Source of the DNA: Rhizopus sp. PT2906
Taxonomy: Eukaryota; Mucoromycota; Mucoromycetes; Mucorales; Rhizopodaceae
Direction of reading: 5' to 3'
Assembly: GCA_025529335.1 (NCBI GenBank)
Contig: JAMYHX010000593.1
Coordinates: 1-23,288, forward strand
Length of the DNA: 23,288 nucleotides
Shown here: one piece after another, positions 7,965 through 17,486 of the stretch
Position numbering within the stretch: position 1 is the first letter of the stretch
How the letters are laid out: every line of letters begins with the position of its first letter
Notes under the pieces: generated by a model
Database searches by the model: none
Told to the model about the DNA's origin: nothing
What the model saw: the letters and a program-made list of their open reading frames with translations, nothing else
Program-made: the position numbers and the translations under genes

Positions 7965-8376
7965 ATCGTTTTTCTAGTTCTTCAATGTGCCGATCAAAAA
8001 CTTATTCAAGACTTACGCGCCAAGTTTGGAGAAGACGCCGTGTTTGTGATAGGAAATTGGTCCGCTTCCCATGCTAGGTATCATGAGCCTATCCGTGGCT
8101 TTGGCTTCCGAAGACTCCTCGAGAAGCATGGGTTCCAAGTCTTTCTTATAGACGAGTACAAGACCAGTAGGTGCTGTCCAACCTGCCACAACGAAAGCCT
8201 CCACACGTTTCGCCGTGTTCCAAACCCAAGACTGTATCGACGTGAGCGATATCCTACGGTTGTCTGCCAAGGTCTTTTAAGGTAATAATACATGAGCCAC
8301 TTGGATGACTTTATACTGATTAAACATTGCTTGTAGATGCACCAATCTAAGTAAATGCGCAGTGGCAGCCCAGTAA
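7955..8376 (+). pseudogene. Fanzor (eukaryotic TnpB-like) nuclease relic A, C-terminal part
   Basis: Fanzors are RNA-guided DNA endonucleases carried by eukaryotic mobile elements. Exons 7955-8281 and 8337-8376 are separated by a 55-nt intron (GTAATA ... CTGATTAAAC ... TTGTAG). The product holds GEDAVFVIGNWSA, then LIDEYKTSRCCPTCH and, after the splice, LLRCTNLSKC. DEYKTS is the signature before the zinc ribbon, and two Cys pairs (CCPTC, CTNLSKC) form that ribbon. The N-terminal half with the first RuvC Asp is absent. The frame stops before the expected NRD of the last RuvC motif; after the stop the same frame reads KLNNVN, possibly a decayed KLWNRDVN. It is a dead 3' fragment. Confidence 0.8.
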
Positions 8377-9243
8377 AATGCACCAGAAAATAAGCTAAAT
8401 AATGTAAATACGAATTATCATAATTATACGTGATTGATCAAACTGACCACATAAAATTAGAATAAATAACAACATTTCTTTTCATCTCTTCTTCTTCCTG
8501 AAAAGAAACAAAAACAAGATGGTTAAATAGTCTTGTTGGAAGGCATCATAGGTAATGGATAGAGGTAACGTCTGTACTGTTTGGTTGATCATCATGGTGT
8601 ATATGTTGCAAAGAGTATTGATATATTAAATATCTCTACCTCTGTGAGTAGCATGGCTCAATTCAAGAATACCCTGCAGCTTCTCTTTGCTTACAAGGTA
8701 TAATGACTGAACATTCTCTGAACGAACGTCAACACGTGAATCGACTTTAAGAAGTAATTGATGTTTCTACTGTTATCCCTCGTCATGACATTTTCTTTAC
8801 TCCAACAAGCAGTCGAGTCAAGAAAGCAAAGTTGAAAAAGTGTTTAGTCGTTTTTTATTGTTTATATACCTTGGACTTTTTTATTGCTTTTTTTTTTTTT
8901 AAACAATAAATGGTTTCAATTAATTTGGATAGCACCAAGCTGTGGACATCCTTTATACCATATTACTTCTTTTCTATGATCATTTATCAGAGCTGTCCAT
9001 TTTCTGTTTATTCGTTTGAGAGAAGCTAGCTCACCTTACCCGAGGTTTCCCATTTTCATTTTCTGGAGGGCCTGCTTATTTTCGCTAATCTGACTCAATC
9101 AAAGGTAAAGGACTATGAAGGTCTGAGCTTTTTTACGACAGCAATGCTTGTATGACAAATCAGATGTCATATTTCTAGTTATTTCCAAGAATCAGGATGA
9201 ATGTTACTTGTAATCAAGAGCATGGCAATTTCAGAAAGATTAA
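8377..9243. other. Intergenic, no gene seen
   Basis: No long or spliced coding frame, only scattered ATGs in AT-rich DNA. No terminal repeat of the neighbouring mariner relic could be identified here. Confidence 0.55.
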
Positions 9244-10089
9244 TCAAAGTTGCTCTCTATTGCGACATTTATCCCAGCATTTGTGACAATGCTAAACAAA
9301 ACCTTTAAAATCACTCAGCTTTAAGCTACAAGATGCTTTGCTGATTCTCATCATCAGTGTCTCCTTTTCCAAGAACCGGCTACGTTTCTCTTTACTATTA
9401 ACAACTGACCAGAATTGTTCAATTGAATTGAGCTTGGGAGAATATGGAGGTAAATAAGTATAACGATAACCTCGAGGCTCAATGTACATGCCTATGTCCT
9501 CTCGCGTATAGATAGGGACATTATCTATTGCCAAATAATGCCCTTTCATGTATAGATATTGGTCCATTTCACCCATTGTTGCCCTTAGAAAGCTTACATA
9601 GTGTCCTGCTACCGTCCTCTTGCTCGTATTCACAATATCTTCTCCTCGCTTTCTTTTCCTTGGCGGTGGCTGTGGAAGCCTTAGGCTACATTTGATTAAA
9701 CCTGTAGCTGATATTGCGTACAAGATGGTAGTTGTCTATGCCCAAGTTTTTGGCACCGTAATTATGGCAGATGAGCCTTTTTGCGGCCAGGCCGTACTAC
9801 GTTTCATGCTAATATGAAACGCAGACTCATCAAAGAATACGCAGTTTGTCGTAAAGTCCATGTCCGTTTTCTCCCACTTATGGACCCAGTCCAAATGTTC
9901 TTGTATCTTTTTCTCATTGCTCATATCGATAGGCTGAAAGCAGGTCTTCTTAAGCGTCAGGCTACATTCCTTTCTCACAAAATTATGAAGAGTATTTTTG
10001 GATACTTTCAGATCTTGAGATGCATGACACAAACGGTCCATTACCTGTTGCAAAACGGACGATAGATTTCCATGACTATGTAAAAACAT
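9244..10089 (-). pseudogene. Tc1/mariner DD34E transposase, second copy, 5'-truncated
   Basis: One frame runs from about 10089 to a natural-looking stop at 9244-9246, broken by TAG at 9736-9738 and TAG at 9292-9294. Catalytic motifs are intact: CVFFDESAFHI, YLAIDNVPIY and LPPYSPKLNSIEQFW, with 34 residues between the second Asp and Glu. The C-terminus beyond the last stop reads HCHKCWDKCRNREQL. The N-terminal helix-turn-helix region, about 150 residues in relatives, is missing or scrambled upstream of 10089, and no terminal inverted repeats are visible. It differs strongly from the copy at 1.8-3.2 kb and belongs to another Tc1/mariner lineage. Confidence 0.88.
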
Positions 10090-10129
10090 TTAATATGTGG
10101 ATGTTTGACCATTTCACCAAGAGTCATTT

Positions 10130-10333
10130 TTAAGAAACTAATGTAGACGACAGAAGCTTCGAGAAGCCAGTAGGGTTCATTCCAATCGACTTGAGAATAT
10201 TCATGGTAACAAGGGCTTTAGTACAGCCACGGCTCACTAATGATTCAGGATCCAATCTATTTTGATTTGTTATGACTTTCTTCGTTGAAAGCACTGTATA
10301 AAAAGCATAAACTAAGGCATTGGATTCATTATG
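10130..10333 (-). other. Open stretch upstream of the second mariner, unknown
   Basis: A 67-codon frame without a start (NALVYAFYTVLSTKK ... LKSIGMNPTGFSKLL) has a reasonable amino-acid mix. It lies where the transposase N-terminus should be but shows no helix-turn-helix that I recognise, and a second frame overlapping it (WNEPYWLLEASVVYI) is equally open. It may be decayed coding sequence. Confidence 0.2.
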
Positions 10334-11090
10334 TTAACACACGGATCCTTTGTGCGCCTGTTCTGCAGAAGACATAAAAGGAAATCGTGACACCACAATA
10401 TTCAATCATTGACATTCCGCTAAAGGCACACCACTTTTTTCTTGTAGTAACATGATGCTGTTTAAAGATAAAAAAAAAGAAAAGAAAAAGAAAAAACAGG
10501 TATTTATTTGTCATATGAATCTAGGCTATTTTTTTATTACTTTTAGATCAAGGAGGAAAGGAAAATAATCTTGTTTGTTATGATTACATTCAGCAGGGAC
10601 ACGCCTTGCATTGAACACATGACCCAAGTAGTGAGTCCATATTTGGCTACTCCAAGTTTACAAAAAAAAAATAACACCCCATTCTTTTTATTTGTACCTT
10701 ATTTTTTAGAAATATGTCTGTGTGTTGAATCATTTCTTTTTTTTTTGTTTTGTTTTTTCCCTTTCTTTTTAAAACAAAGTCATGCAACATACGTTATTTA
10801 CTATTTATCGCTATACAGCCAACCGAAAGAAGAATCTACATCATCAAGATATACTTCAACAATTCATGAGTGAGCAACATATCTTTATCAATACATCAAA
10901 TACTTTACTAGTTCACTTACCTTCTCCACATCACCATCATAATCATAATCATCATCATTATAAATTAAAGTGTAAAAAGACCCCAATCAAAGACATACAA
11001 CAGCCACTTTCGATATCAAAGATACCATTTGATGTTGCTCTCGATAATGTGCTGTTTATATCCACTCTCGAAGGCTGTTGGACACGGACA
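10334..11090. other. Upstream region of the eIF4E-like gene
   Basis: T-rich tracts and no independent gene. The reading frame of the downstream gene stays open back to an ATG at 10782, giving a His-rich, low-complexity extension; I regard this as 5' leader, but a longer protein cannot be excluded. Confidence 0.5.
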
Positions 11091-12138
11091 ATGCCGTCAC
11101 CTGTTCAAATGAAAAGACGGGTTAGTTTAACGCACACGCCAAATCATGTACCCATGATTGTTCCGAGAAGACACTCATACCCTGAACATGACTTACCATC
11201 TCGGCATAATCAACAACAACAGCCTATCATTGATAGTCGACGCACCTCTTTTCAATCTGAAGATTCATCTACGGAACTGGTCCGAAGATTTAGTTCCGAG
11301 AGTACTCAAAGTACGCTAGCATCGAGTGTTTCGTCTGTAGAGTCGGAAAAACCATGTGAGCCTGTCAAAAAGAGTATAACCGAGCCTAGTAATCATGGTA
11401 TATATATATATACATATAATATATTTCAATTGAGCCACATATATTGACAATAATAAAAAAAGGCGATGTAGATATTCCTGTTTGGGCAGACCCCATCAAG
11501 GTAAAAGAGAATCCAACTCGATATGAGCATGCTGTATCCCAATTGAACGAAATGCACATCCCGTTTGATTCGGCCTTACCGCTAGCTGTACCCTGCACGT
11601 TTTATTTTACAGACAATAGCAGTAAACAAGCAGATAGCTATCTTGACTCTGTTAAGTCCCTATTTGATTGTGACACGGTTTGGAACTTTGTTTGTCGCTG
11701 GCGTCTTTATAAGGAAACATGTCAAAAGAAACCATCCCAATTAGCACTCAACCAAAACATATTTTGCTTTGTGCAAGGCGTCAAGCCTATGTGGGAAGAT
11801 CCAATCAATAAAAAGGGTGGTCGATTGAACGTCCAAGTCAATCTTAAACTACTGGACGAAGTATTTGAATCAATACTCTTTGCATTCGTCGGCGCTGGAT
11901 TGATCATGCTTGGTACCGTCGGCGTCGCTGTCTCTAAACGGTACCGTGGTGATCGAATCGAGCTGTGGCTAGACGAATCTGTGACGGAAGATAAGATACC
12001 CGAGTTAAAGTAAGTTACGCAACGCTTTGTTTACTTTCTTTATTTACACTATTTTATAGAAATACACTAAAAGCGCTTTTACCTGCCTCATGTCATGGTG
12101 AAATTGACTCTAGTCGTTATAAAAAACACTTTATGTAG
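11091..12138 (+). CDS. Divergent eIF4E-family cap-binding protein
   Basis: Three exons: 11091-11397, 11463-12009 and 12060-12138. Introns of 65 and 50 nt (GTATAT...AAAG; GTAAGT...TATAG) join NH|GDVDIPVW and PELK|NTLKALL in frame, giving 310 residues. The N-terminal 100 residues are Ser/Arg/Gln-rich and disordered. The rest is an eIF4E fold: FDCDTVWNFV, GVKPMWEDPINKKGGR, YRGDRIELW and a C-terminal helix. The second cap-stacking Trp and its Glu (MWED), a basic pair (RYRGDR) and the Trp after it are kept. The first cap-stacking Trp and the dorsal Trp that docks eIF4G are not visible where expected (SKQADSYL; NFVCRW). It may therefore be a regulatory 4EHP- or eIF4E3-like protein, not the main translation factor. 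The start is chosen at MPSPVQMKRR; the frame is open further upstream. Confidence 0.88.
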
Positions 12139-12156
12139 ATAATAAATAGTTTCCTT

Positions 12157-12409
12157 TTATTTTGGTGAATTACCTTTTGGATCCTTGTGTTCAGTAACTT
12201 TTTGTTTTTCGTCAGGATAAAAAGAACCCGCCAAAACAATCGCATTGGTCGATTCTAAGAATAACATTCAAAGCCCTTATTTATCCACGCGAACCTACAT
12301 TAACAATACCTAATGCAGCATTGCACCAATAACGGTGGTTAGAAGTAGCCTTTTGTTGAAGAGGGAGTTTTGTTAAACCACTTTGCATGGACCACAAGAT
12401 TTCTTCCAT
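12157..12409 (-). CDS. Small unrecognised two-exon gene
   Basis: Exon 12409-12295 and exon 12254-12157 join through a 40-nt intron (GTTCGC...TTCTTAG) to give 70 residues. It starts MEEILWSMQSGLTKLPLQ, contains HRYWCNAALGIVNV and ends EHKDPKGNSPK. The frame, splice phase and stop all agree, and the stop lies only 18 bp from the stop of the eIF4E-like gene on the other strand. I do not recognise the family; the length and an amphipathic centre would suit a small organellar protein, but that is a guess. The donor is not ideal, so the intron could be drawn differently. Confidence 0.35.
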
Positions 12410-13075
12410 TTACGAAGGTTGCATTCTTCTCTTATAAACTCTGTTGCCTTTTGACTCTTTATTTACAAGCCAGAAAAATTCTCTGTCAACTTTATTGATA
12501 ACGTACTTAGTGGAAGAATGGCCAAGAGCAATGAAGAATTAGAAATCGTCAAGAACAAATCTTGGTGCTCGTTATCATGCTAATTTTCTTTTTCTTAATA
12601 ACTATTTATGTCACAAATCATTAAAATAAAGGACTCATTAGGACAATCAACTAAAATATTTAGATATATTTTTTTCGGGTAAAATATCCCATAGTGATGA
12701 ACACACAGAAGCAAGCCTAACTAAGTCACCTGTCTGCATAAAAGACAGCTGCTATGAGGATACACAGTATCTCCTGGTAAAATGATCAACTACGCTTAAA
12801 GCCATAGACACAACTTATTTACAAGTGCAAAAGCTTAAAACAGAACTCCAAGAGAAAGTTACGTAACAGAGAATGAAACTACTCTTTTTGTTACAGTCAT
12901 TATCCTTTTCCACGACCTCTTTCTCTCTCTCTCTCTCATTCTCTCCTCTCAAGGAAACACACAAACGGCAGAATACCAAGTTTAGACAATGGGCCAAGTG
13001 GACAATATATTCAGTGTGGTAAAATGAAGCGTTTATTATTATTATTTGTTGATTTAAAAAAAAAACTAGTTGGAG
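12410..13075. other. Intergenic, no gene seen
   Basis: AT-rich, with a CT microsatellite near 12915-12935 and a small hairpin CTGTCT/AGACAG at 12730-12748. No credible coding sequence. Confidence 0.55.
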
Positions 13076-13158
13076 TACTTTTTTTAGTTCTCAAAGCCAT
13101 TACAGCTTTGATTAACAGGATCAACCACGAGAAGATTAAAGTACATCTGGCCCTAAAA
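13076..13158 (+). repeat. Dispersed repeat, copy B
   Basis: Aligns with 4301-4385. It carries the equivalent hairpin at 13091-13111 (TCAAAGC/GCTTTGA, loop CATTACA) and the same CAGGATCAACCA word. Sequence beyond 13158 no longer matches the 4.3-kb copy but also contains inverted repeats, for example GCCTTGT/ACAAGGC at 13244-13273. Confidence 0.8.
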
Positions 13159-14229
13159 ATCCCCGAACCAGCAGGATTAAGAACTACATATCGGTGCGCT
13201 TATGGAGGGGCGCCATACCTGCACTGCCTGTCACAAAGCCCCTGCCTTGTCAAGTTTTGACGCTCAACAAGGCTGCTAGTTGTACCGCAGAACTCAAAAA
13301 AACGGTAAAGAAAAAAAAGGACCAAAAACGCTTAATAAATATATATTATTTATTGTGGGTGTCATGTGCTTTGCAGCCAATATAAACCGATGAAATGGAC
13401 GTCAGCTGCACTTACCCCTTAAAGATTGAAAAAGAACAAAACGCGAAAATAGATAAAAATGTATAAAAGCCTTCGTCCTCTTCATCCAATAAGTAGAGTT
13501 AAATCTATTGTTACTATATGATCTGCTACACCTTAATCGAAGGTTGTTAACTCAGTTTAAATACCTCAGCTTTTTTCTCTTCTATTCCGAATAAAGATAC
13601 ACGCAGTCTCATCGTACTTTTACTTTGTCTGATTACTATCTATTGAGAAATAACTTGTCCATCACAGAACTTTCAGTAAACCAACCTTCAGCATCTTTTG
13701 TAGTCCTACCCTTACATACTTCAACAGCTCATTCTTCCGTGGCGCATCTATTCTCTTAACAACACTATGTCGTCTAAGGGGCTATCGTCGAAGATCTAAC
13801 TATTGGATTTTTCTTTGATGCGCTAATTCTATTGTTGATTACAATGACCCGCATGCTGAGCAATATTCAGTTACCTATACCTGCGCATAATGATAGATAT
13901 GACAGTGTGTATGTTCGGCTGATGAATAGGGACAACAGCATAAAGCTAATCATCGGTACCTTCAGCTGTAATTTGCTGGTAGCACCAGGCTGCATTATTG
14001 ATGACAGCCCTGTAATCCGTGTTGGGCCATTAACAAACTCATTCAAGCCTTCAAGTCAAACACAAATATTTCTTAACAAAAAATCTGTTGACAAGTCTCT
14101 TACTTTACTCTCAAACAATGATTGTTGTCACTTGTATCCGTATGACGAATTAGAGCAACTAAAGCAAGTTTGGTGAAAATTTTATCGTGAAGAAATGTAT
14201 ACCAAATGTCGATGCGCTTCTATAATCAT
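13159..14229. other. Non-coding region with an LTR- or promoter-like segment
   Basis: A TATAAAAG at 13462 is followed about 125 bp later by AATAAAG (about 13590), the spacing seen in LTR U3-R regions. No direct repeat partner was found, so this is weak. An open frame of 114 codons at 13832-14176 has no recognised motif and is not called as a gene. The DIRS-like relic begins directly after. Confidence 0.3.
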
Positions 14230-14930
14230 TAATCCAACACTTCAGGGGAAGGCACTTCAGATATTCTGCGACAACACCACTTCGATCGCTTACGTGAAGA
14301 GCTTTGGCGGTGTTGTATTCAGCTTTAGTTGTTATTGAAAAAGGCTATTACGTCGATGACTTGCGAATTATATTCTTTATTAAGAGTTATTCTTATTAGG
14401 TGTGATAGAGGAATGTAAAGTAGAATGTATGCTCTACTGTAAGATTATACTCGAATTATTATAATGATGTATATCAAGCACGTCAGGCGGGACACGTTCG
14501 ACACCATTAATGCAACTATCAGCTCAGCTATGGGAACATTGCTTCATCACTGGTGCCCGCCTCAAGCTCAGTTACATATCCTTTGGTCTGGACCCAGCCG
14601 ACTCAGCATCGCGTCGAATGGAAGCCCAGTTGGAATGGCGATCGTATCTCACTTTATTCCAGCAGCTACAACAAGCATGGGGCCCTCTGACAGTGGGCTA
14701 CTTCCATCAGATAAGAACCATCAACTGCCTCGAGCCATGAGTTGGAAATGGCATCTAGACGCCTTAAGGAAGGTCTACCTGTGTTCCTCGTGGAGTCTCC
14801 TTCTTCCAGTAGTGCAGAAGACTCTCCTACAGCAGTGCTCGTTCATGCTCATCACCCCAGAGAGGACCAGCACTATGTGGCATCCCATGCTGCAAGCTAT
14901 GTCCAAGGAAGAACCGCAGAAGGAAAAAGA
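14230..14930 (+). pseudogene. DIRS-type retroelement relic, RNase H region
   Basis: Pieces in different frames spell the RNase H part of a tyrosine-recombinase retroelement polyprotein. They are LQGKALQIFCDNTTSIAYVK and FGG (14242-14316), YIKH then GGTRSTPLMQLSAQLWEHC (14468-14542), LDPADSASRRMEAQLEW (14587-14640), WGPLTVGYF, and then SWKWH, KVYLCSSWSLLLPVV, LITPERTSTMWHPML in another frame. These match the order TDN, YINKxGGT, LWEHC, NPADAPSRR, WGPxxVDLFA and LYLCPPW known for Mucoromycota DIRS-like elements. The N-terminal reverse transcriptase and the recombinase are absent. Several frameshifts and an odd internal repeat of the YVK/YIK-GG motif show it is dead. Confidence 0.75.
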
Positions 14931-15039
14931 AAAAGAAAGAGAAAAAGGGAAAAGATGAAAAGAAGAAAGGTGAAGAAAACAGCGAAAGGTACCGCTATAT
15001 AGACAGCAATGTACTTATTTGGTAACTTACAATTGTTTT

Positions 15040-15518
15040 ATCAATAAGCCCGAAAAGCAGTGGAGACCACAAAGAACACGTATAACAGAGAGAAAACATC
15101 TGTGGTTGCTTTCGGCTCTGGAATGTTTGGAAGGACTGCTTGAAGTTTAAAGGATATAGAACAGAAATAACAGGTGTTCTATACAAAGCATTGAAAAGAA
15201 GAGAGAGAGAGACAAAGGGACGTTATAGTTGTAACAGTTGACGAATTCAGAACGTCAAGGGCAAAACTTTATTCTCTAATTTTGAATATCCTACTTAACT
15301 ACCTATAGATCTGCAACTCTTATGATAGAATGGTGTTCACATCTGCTTTTATAAACTTCCACAGCATCCAATCCTACACAGAATGTGGATTGCTTTGGAA
15401 ACGGGATATAAACGCGTCGAAAAATATTTTCAAGATCTCCAATGGCATCCTTTGTGGATGTGGCAGACCCCAAGTATTTCGCCCCCGTATCGAACACGGT
15501 TCTCCTTCCGGAGTTTAG
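15040..15518 (+). pseudogene. Fanzor nuclease relic B, RuvC-II to C-terminus
   Basis: In order: SVVAFGSGMFG (15099-15131), a frameshift, KDCLKFKGYRTEITGVLYKA, then VIVVTVDEFRTSR (about 15222-15260) in another frame. An apparent 48-nt intron follows (15261-15308; GC donor, CTTAAC branch, TATAG acceptor), then ICNSYDRMVF, YTECGLLWKRDINASKN and the C-terminus to 15518. The final RuvC Asp (KRDINASKN, codon 15405-15407) is present, but the zinc ribbon has lost Cys residues (CNSY, TECG). The DEFRTS and INASKN forms differ from relics A and C, marking a separate Fanzor lineage. Nothing upstream of about 15040 was matched. Confidence 0.78.
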
Positions 15519-15828
15519 ACATTTACTCCTAATATAAAACACAGTAAATAAACATACTCTTTTTTTCATTACAAAGTCAACAATGCTTTTGTTTATTTCA
15601 TTTGACGCCTTTAGGGATATGGTTTGCCTTGTTCTATTAAAAATATTTATTGAAATGAGTGACGAAAGAGAAGAAGGTAGAGAGATACATTCAAAGTCGC
15701 CAGTTGTCAGTAGTTACAACCATAGGCAATAGTTGAACCCTATTGTGCTATATATATCTTATTTAAAGTTCTTCATTTATTTATTAAAATAGAAATAGTG
15801 TTTATAATATATACATACAGGGCATGCA

Positions 15829-17007
15829 TTACCATCCAGTTGTATTCTTGTGCATTTCATCCAAAAATCTAAACAAAGATCCTGGTTCTTTCTTCCATTG
15901 ATTATGCCAGTGGTAGGCAAAGGTCTTCAATAGCCTTTCTTTTGAAAATTCAGCTTCAATAAATGCATTTGGCATCGAGTTCTTTGGTGAGCAAACCATA
16001 GAATCAGTAAAGCACCATGGAAGGACTGACCAAGGTCTGATGCCATGGTGCAACAATCGTCTATAAATTCTATAATACATATATCCTCCCCAATCAATCG
16101 TATTAGGTCTTGGTAATGGTCCCGATGCCAGCTCGGACAGCATCTCGCAAAGATAAGGTGACTCTTTATGGAACCGCATGAACGCACCATTGAACGGGAA
16201 TCCATTGGGGAGATAGCAATCCCATTGAAGCAGCCATTCCTGCTCCAAAAGGGGGCTCATGTCTCTGATAAAAAGCGAATCCATATCGAACCACATGCCA
16301 CCATGGTGATAGATGACCAACAGTCGAATGAGATCACCATCGAGATAACCACTGGCATCCTTAAAGTCCAAATGAGGGGAGTTTTCCATGGGCGTTCCCT
16401 TGGATAGTTCATGTGAATTATATATCTTTGTCTGCAGTCGATCACCCACATGCTTCTTTATTTCCTTGATGACGGGTGATTGTGATAGATCGCCGTTGGA
16501 CCAAAGATAGACAATTGTGTTATTTGGGTTCTGTGTTGCAAAAAAGGAGCGAAGGGTCGAGAGTTGCTTTGGTCCTACGGGAGCAAGATCTGCACGCCAA
16601 TAGGCATGGTAGATGATTGTATCCTTGGAGTTTGTTGACTTTGGCTGGATTGTTGCTGCAAAATCATAACAATCATAGTCTTCCATCAAGCTTATGCCTG
16701 GAGATAGATCATTCACATAGTGATTCTGGCCTGTCAGATAAGGACTGTCCTTGGGTAATTTATCAAAGCAACCAGCCAAGGGTGCATAGTATGCGTCGTC
16801 AGCATGGGATATCCAGTTACGTAGGTAGACTCGAATATTCAACTGAAGTTGACAGATGGCAAAGAAGGTGATTACAATACTAATTATGATAATAGCAGCA
16901 TATTTAATTATTGTGATCAGCCGCCATCGTTTGGGTCGTATGATGGATGCAGTGGGTAGCCTTGTATATGCTCTTTGATTACCAAAGAGATTAGAAAATA
17001 TGCTCAT
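15829..17007 (-). CDS. Type II membrane glycosyltransferase with DXD motif
   Basis: An intact single-exon gene of 392 residues starting MSIFSNLFGN. A short basic cytoplasmic tail is followed by one membrane segment at about residues 34-52 (IKYAAIIIISIVITFFAIC), then a lumenal catalytic domain, the layout of Golgi glycosyltransferases. The sugar-nucleotide/metal-binding DXD is D241-M-D243 in GGMWFDMDSLF, preceded by DLIRLLVIYHHGG. This matches the DXD-containing sugar-transferase family (Gly_transf_sug, GT32-like). Downstream Trp-rich motifs (WDCYLPNGFPFNGAFM; FAYHWHNQW) fit the same family. Donor and acceptor sugars cannot be told from sequence; outer-chain mannan or cell-wall glycan synthesis is a reasonable inference. 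It is divergent from the Trf4-like gene, with 480 bp between the starts. Confidence 0.88.
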   Translation of the reverse strand: MSIFSNLFGNQRAYTRLPTASIIRPKRWRLITIIKYAAIIIISIVITFFAICQLQLNIRVYLRNWISHADDAYYAPLAGCFDKLPKDSPYLTGQNHYVNDLSPGISLMEDYDCYDFAATIQPKSTNSKDTIIYHAYWRADLAPVGPKQLSTLRSFFATQNPNNTIVYLWSNGDLSQSPVIKEIKKHVGDRLQTKIYNSHELSKGTPMENSPHLDFKDASGYLDGDLIRLLVIYHHGGMWFDMDSLFIRDMSPLLEQEWLLQWDCYLPNGFPFNGAFMRFHKESPYLCEMLSELASGPLPRPNTIDWGGYMYYRIYRRLLHHGIRPWSVLPWCFTDSMVCSPKNSMPNAFIEAEFSKERLLKTFAYHWHNQWKKEPGSLFRFLDEMHKNTTGW

Positions 17008-17031
17008 GAGTTAGAGATTAAATACAAAGAG

Positions 17032-17073
<42 letters not shown>

Positions 17074-17486
17074 AAGAAAGAGTATCATTGTATCTTTTAG
17101 GGAGAAAAAAAAGGGTATGACGAAATAAATAATATTTCAGCCATTGGATAAACGGCTTTAATTTGTCCTTCTTATGTGTGAGTAGCATCAAATAGCATAA
17201 TAAACTGTTTATGCATATAAAGAGATCAACATGCAGCATTATCTCTCTCTCTTTTAAAAGTATGTTTCTCTTTTAAAAACATGACAAGCCTCATTAGCCA
17301 CCATAGCCACACAAATGACCATATTTGTGTAATATTTGTTGTCATGAATGAATACCCAAAAGATAAAGCCTTTTCTTGACAAACAAGAAAAAGGAAAAGG
17401 ATTGCTTAAAGCAATCATATTCATAAAAAGAAATAAATGTCATTAATTCTCTTTTTTTTTCTCTCTCTCTTTTTTCGCTTGCAGAA
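17008..17486. promoter_or_regulatory. Shared divergent promoter region
   Basis: Lies between the starts of the glycosyltransferase (left) and the Trf4-like gene (right). It has a 40-base A run close to the left gene and a long pyrimidine tract ending CGCTTGCAG two bases before the right gene's ATG. The tract looks like a splice acceptor, so the right gene may have a 5' leader intron. No distinct TATA box was picked. Confidence 0.5.
17032..17071. repeat. Poly(A) tract, 40 bases
   Basis: Forty uninterrupted A on the plus strand, then GAAA repeats. It starts 25 bp upstream of the glycosyltransferase ATG, so that gene's leader reads as poly(T). Confidence 0.95.

Noticed and set aside
15303..15569. 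Minus-strand ORF over Fanzor relic B
   Set aside because: The opposite strand carries the recognisable Fanzor motifs.
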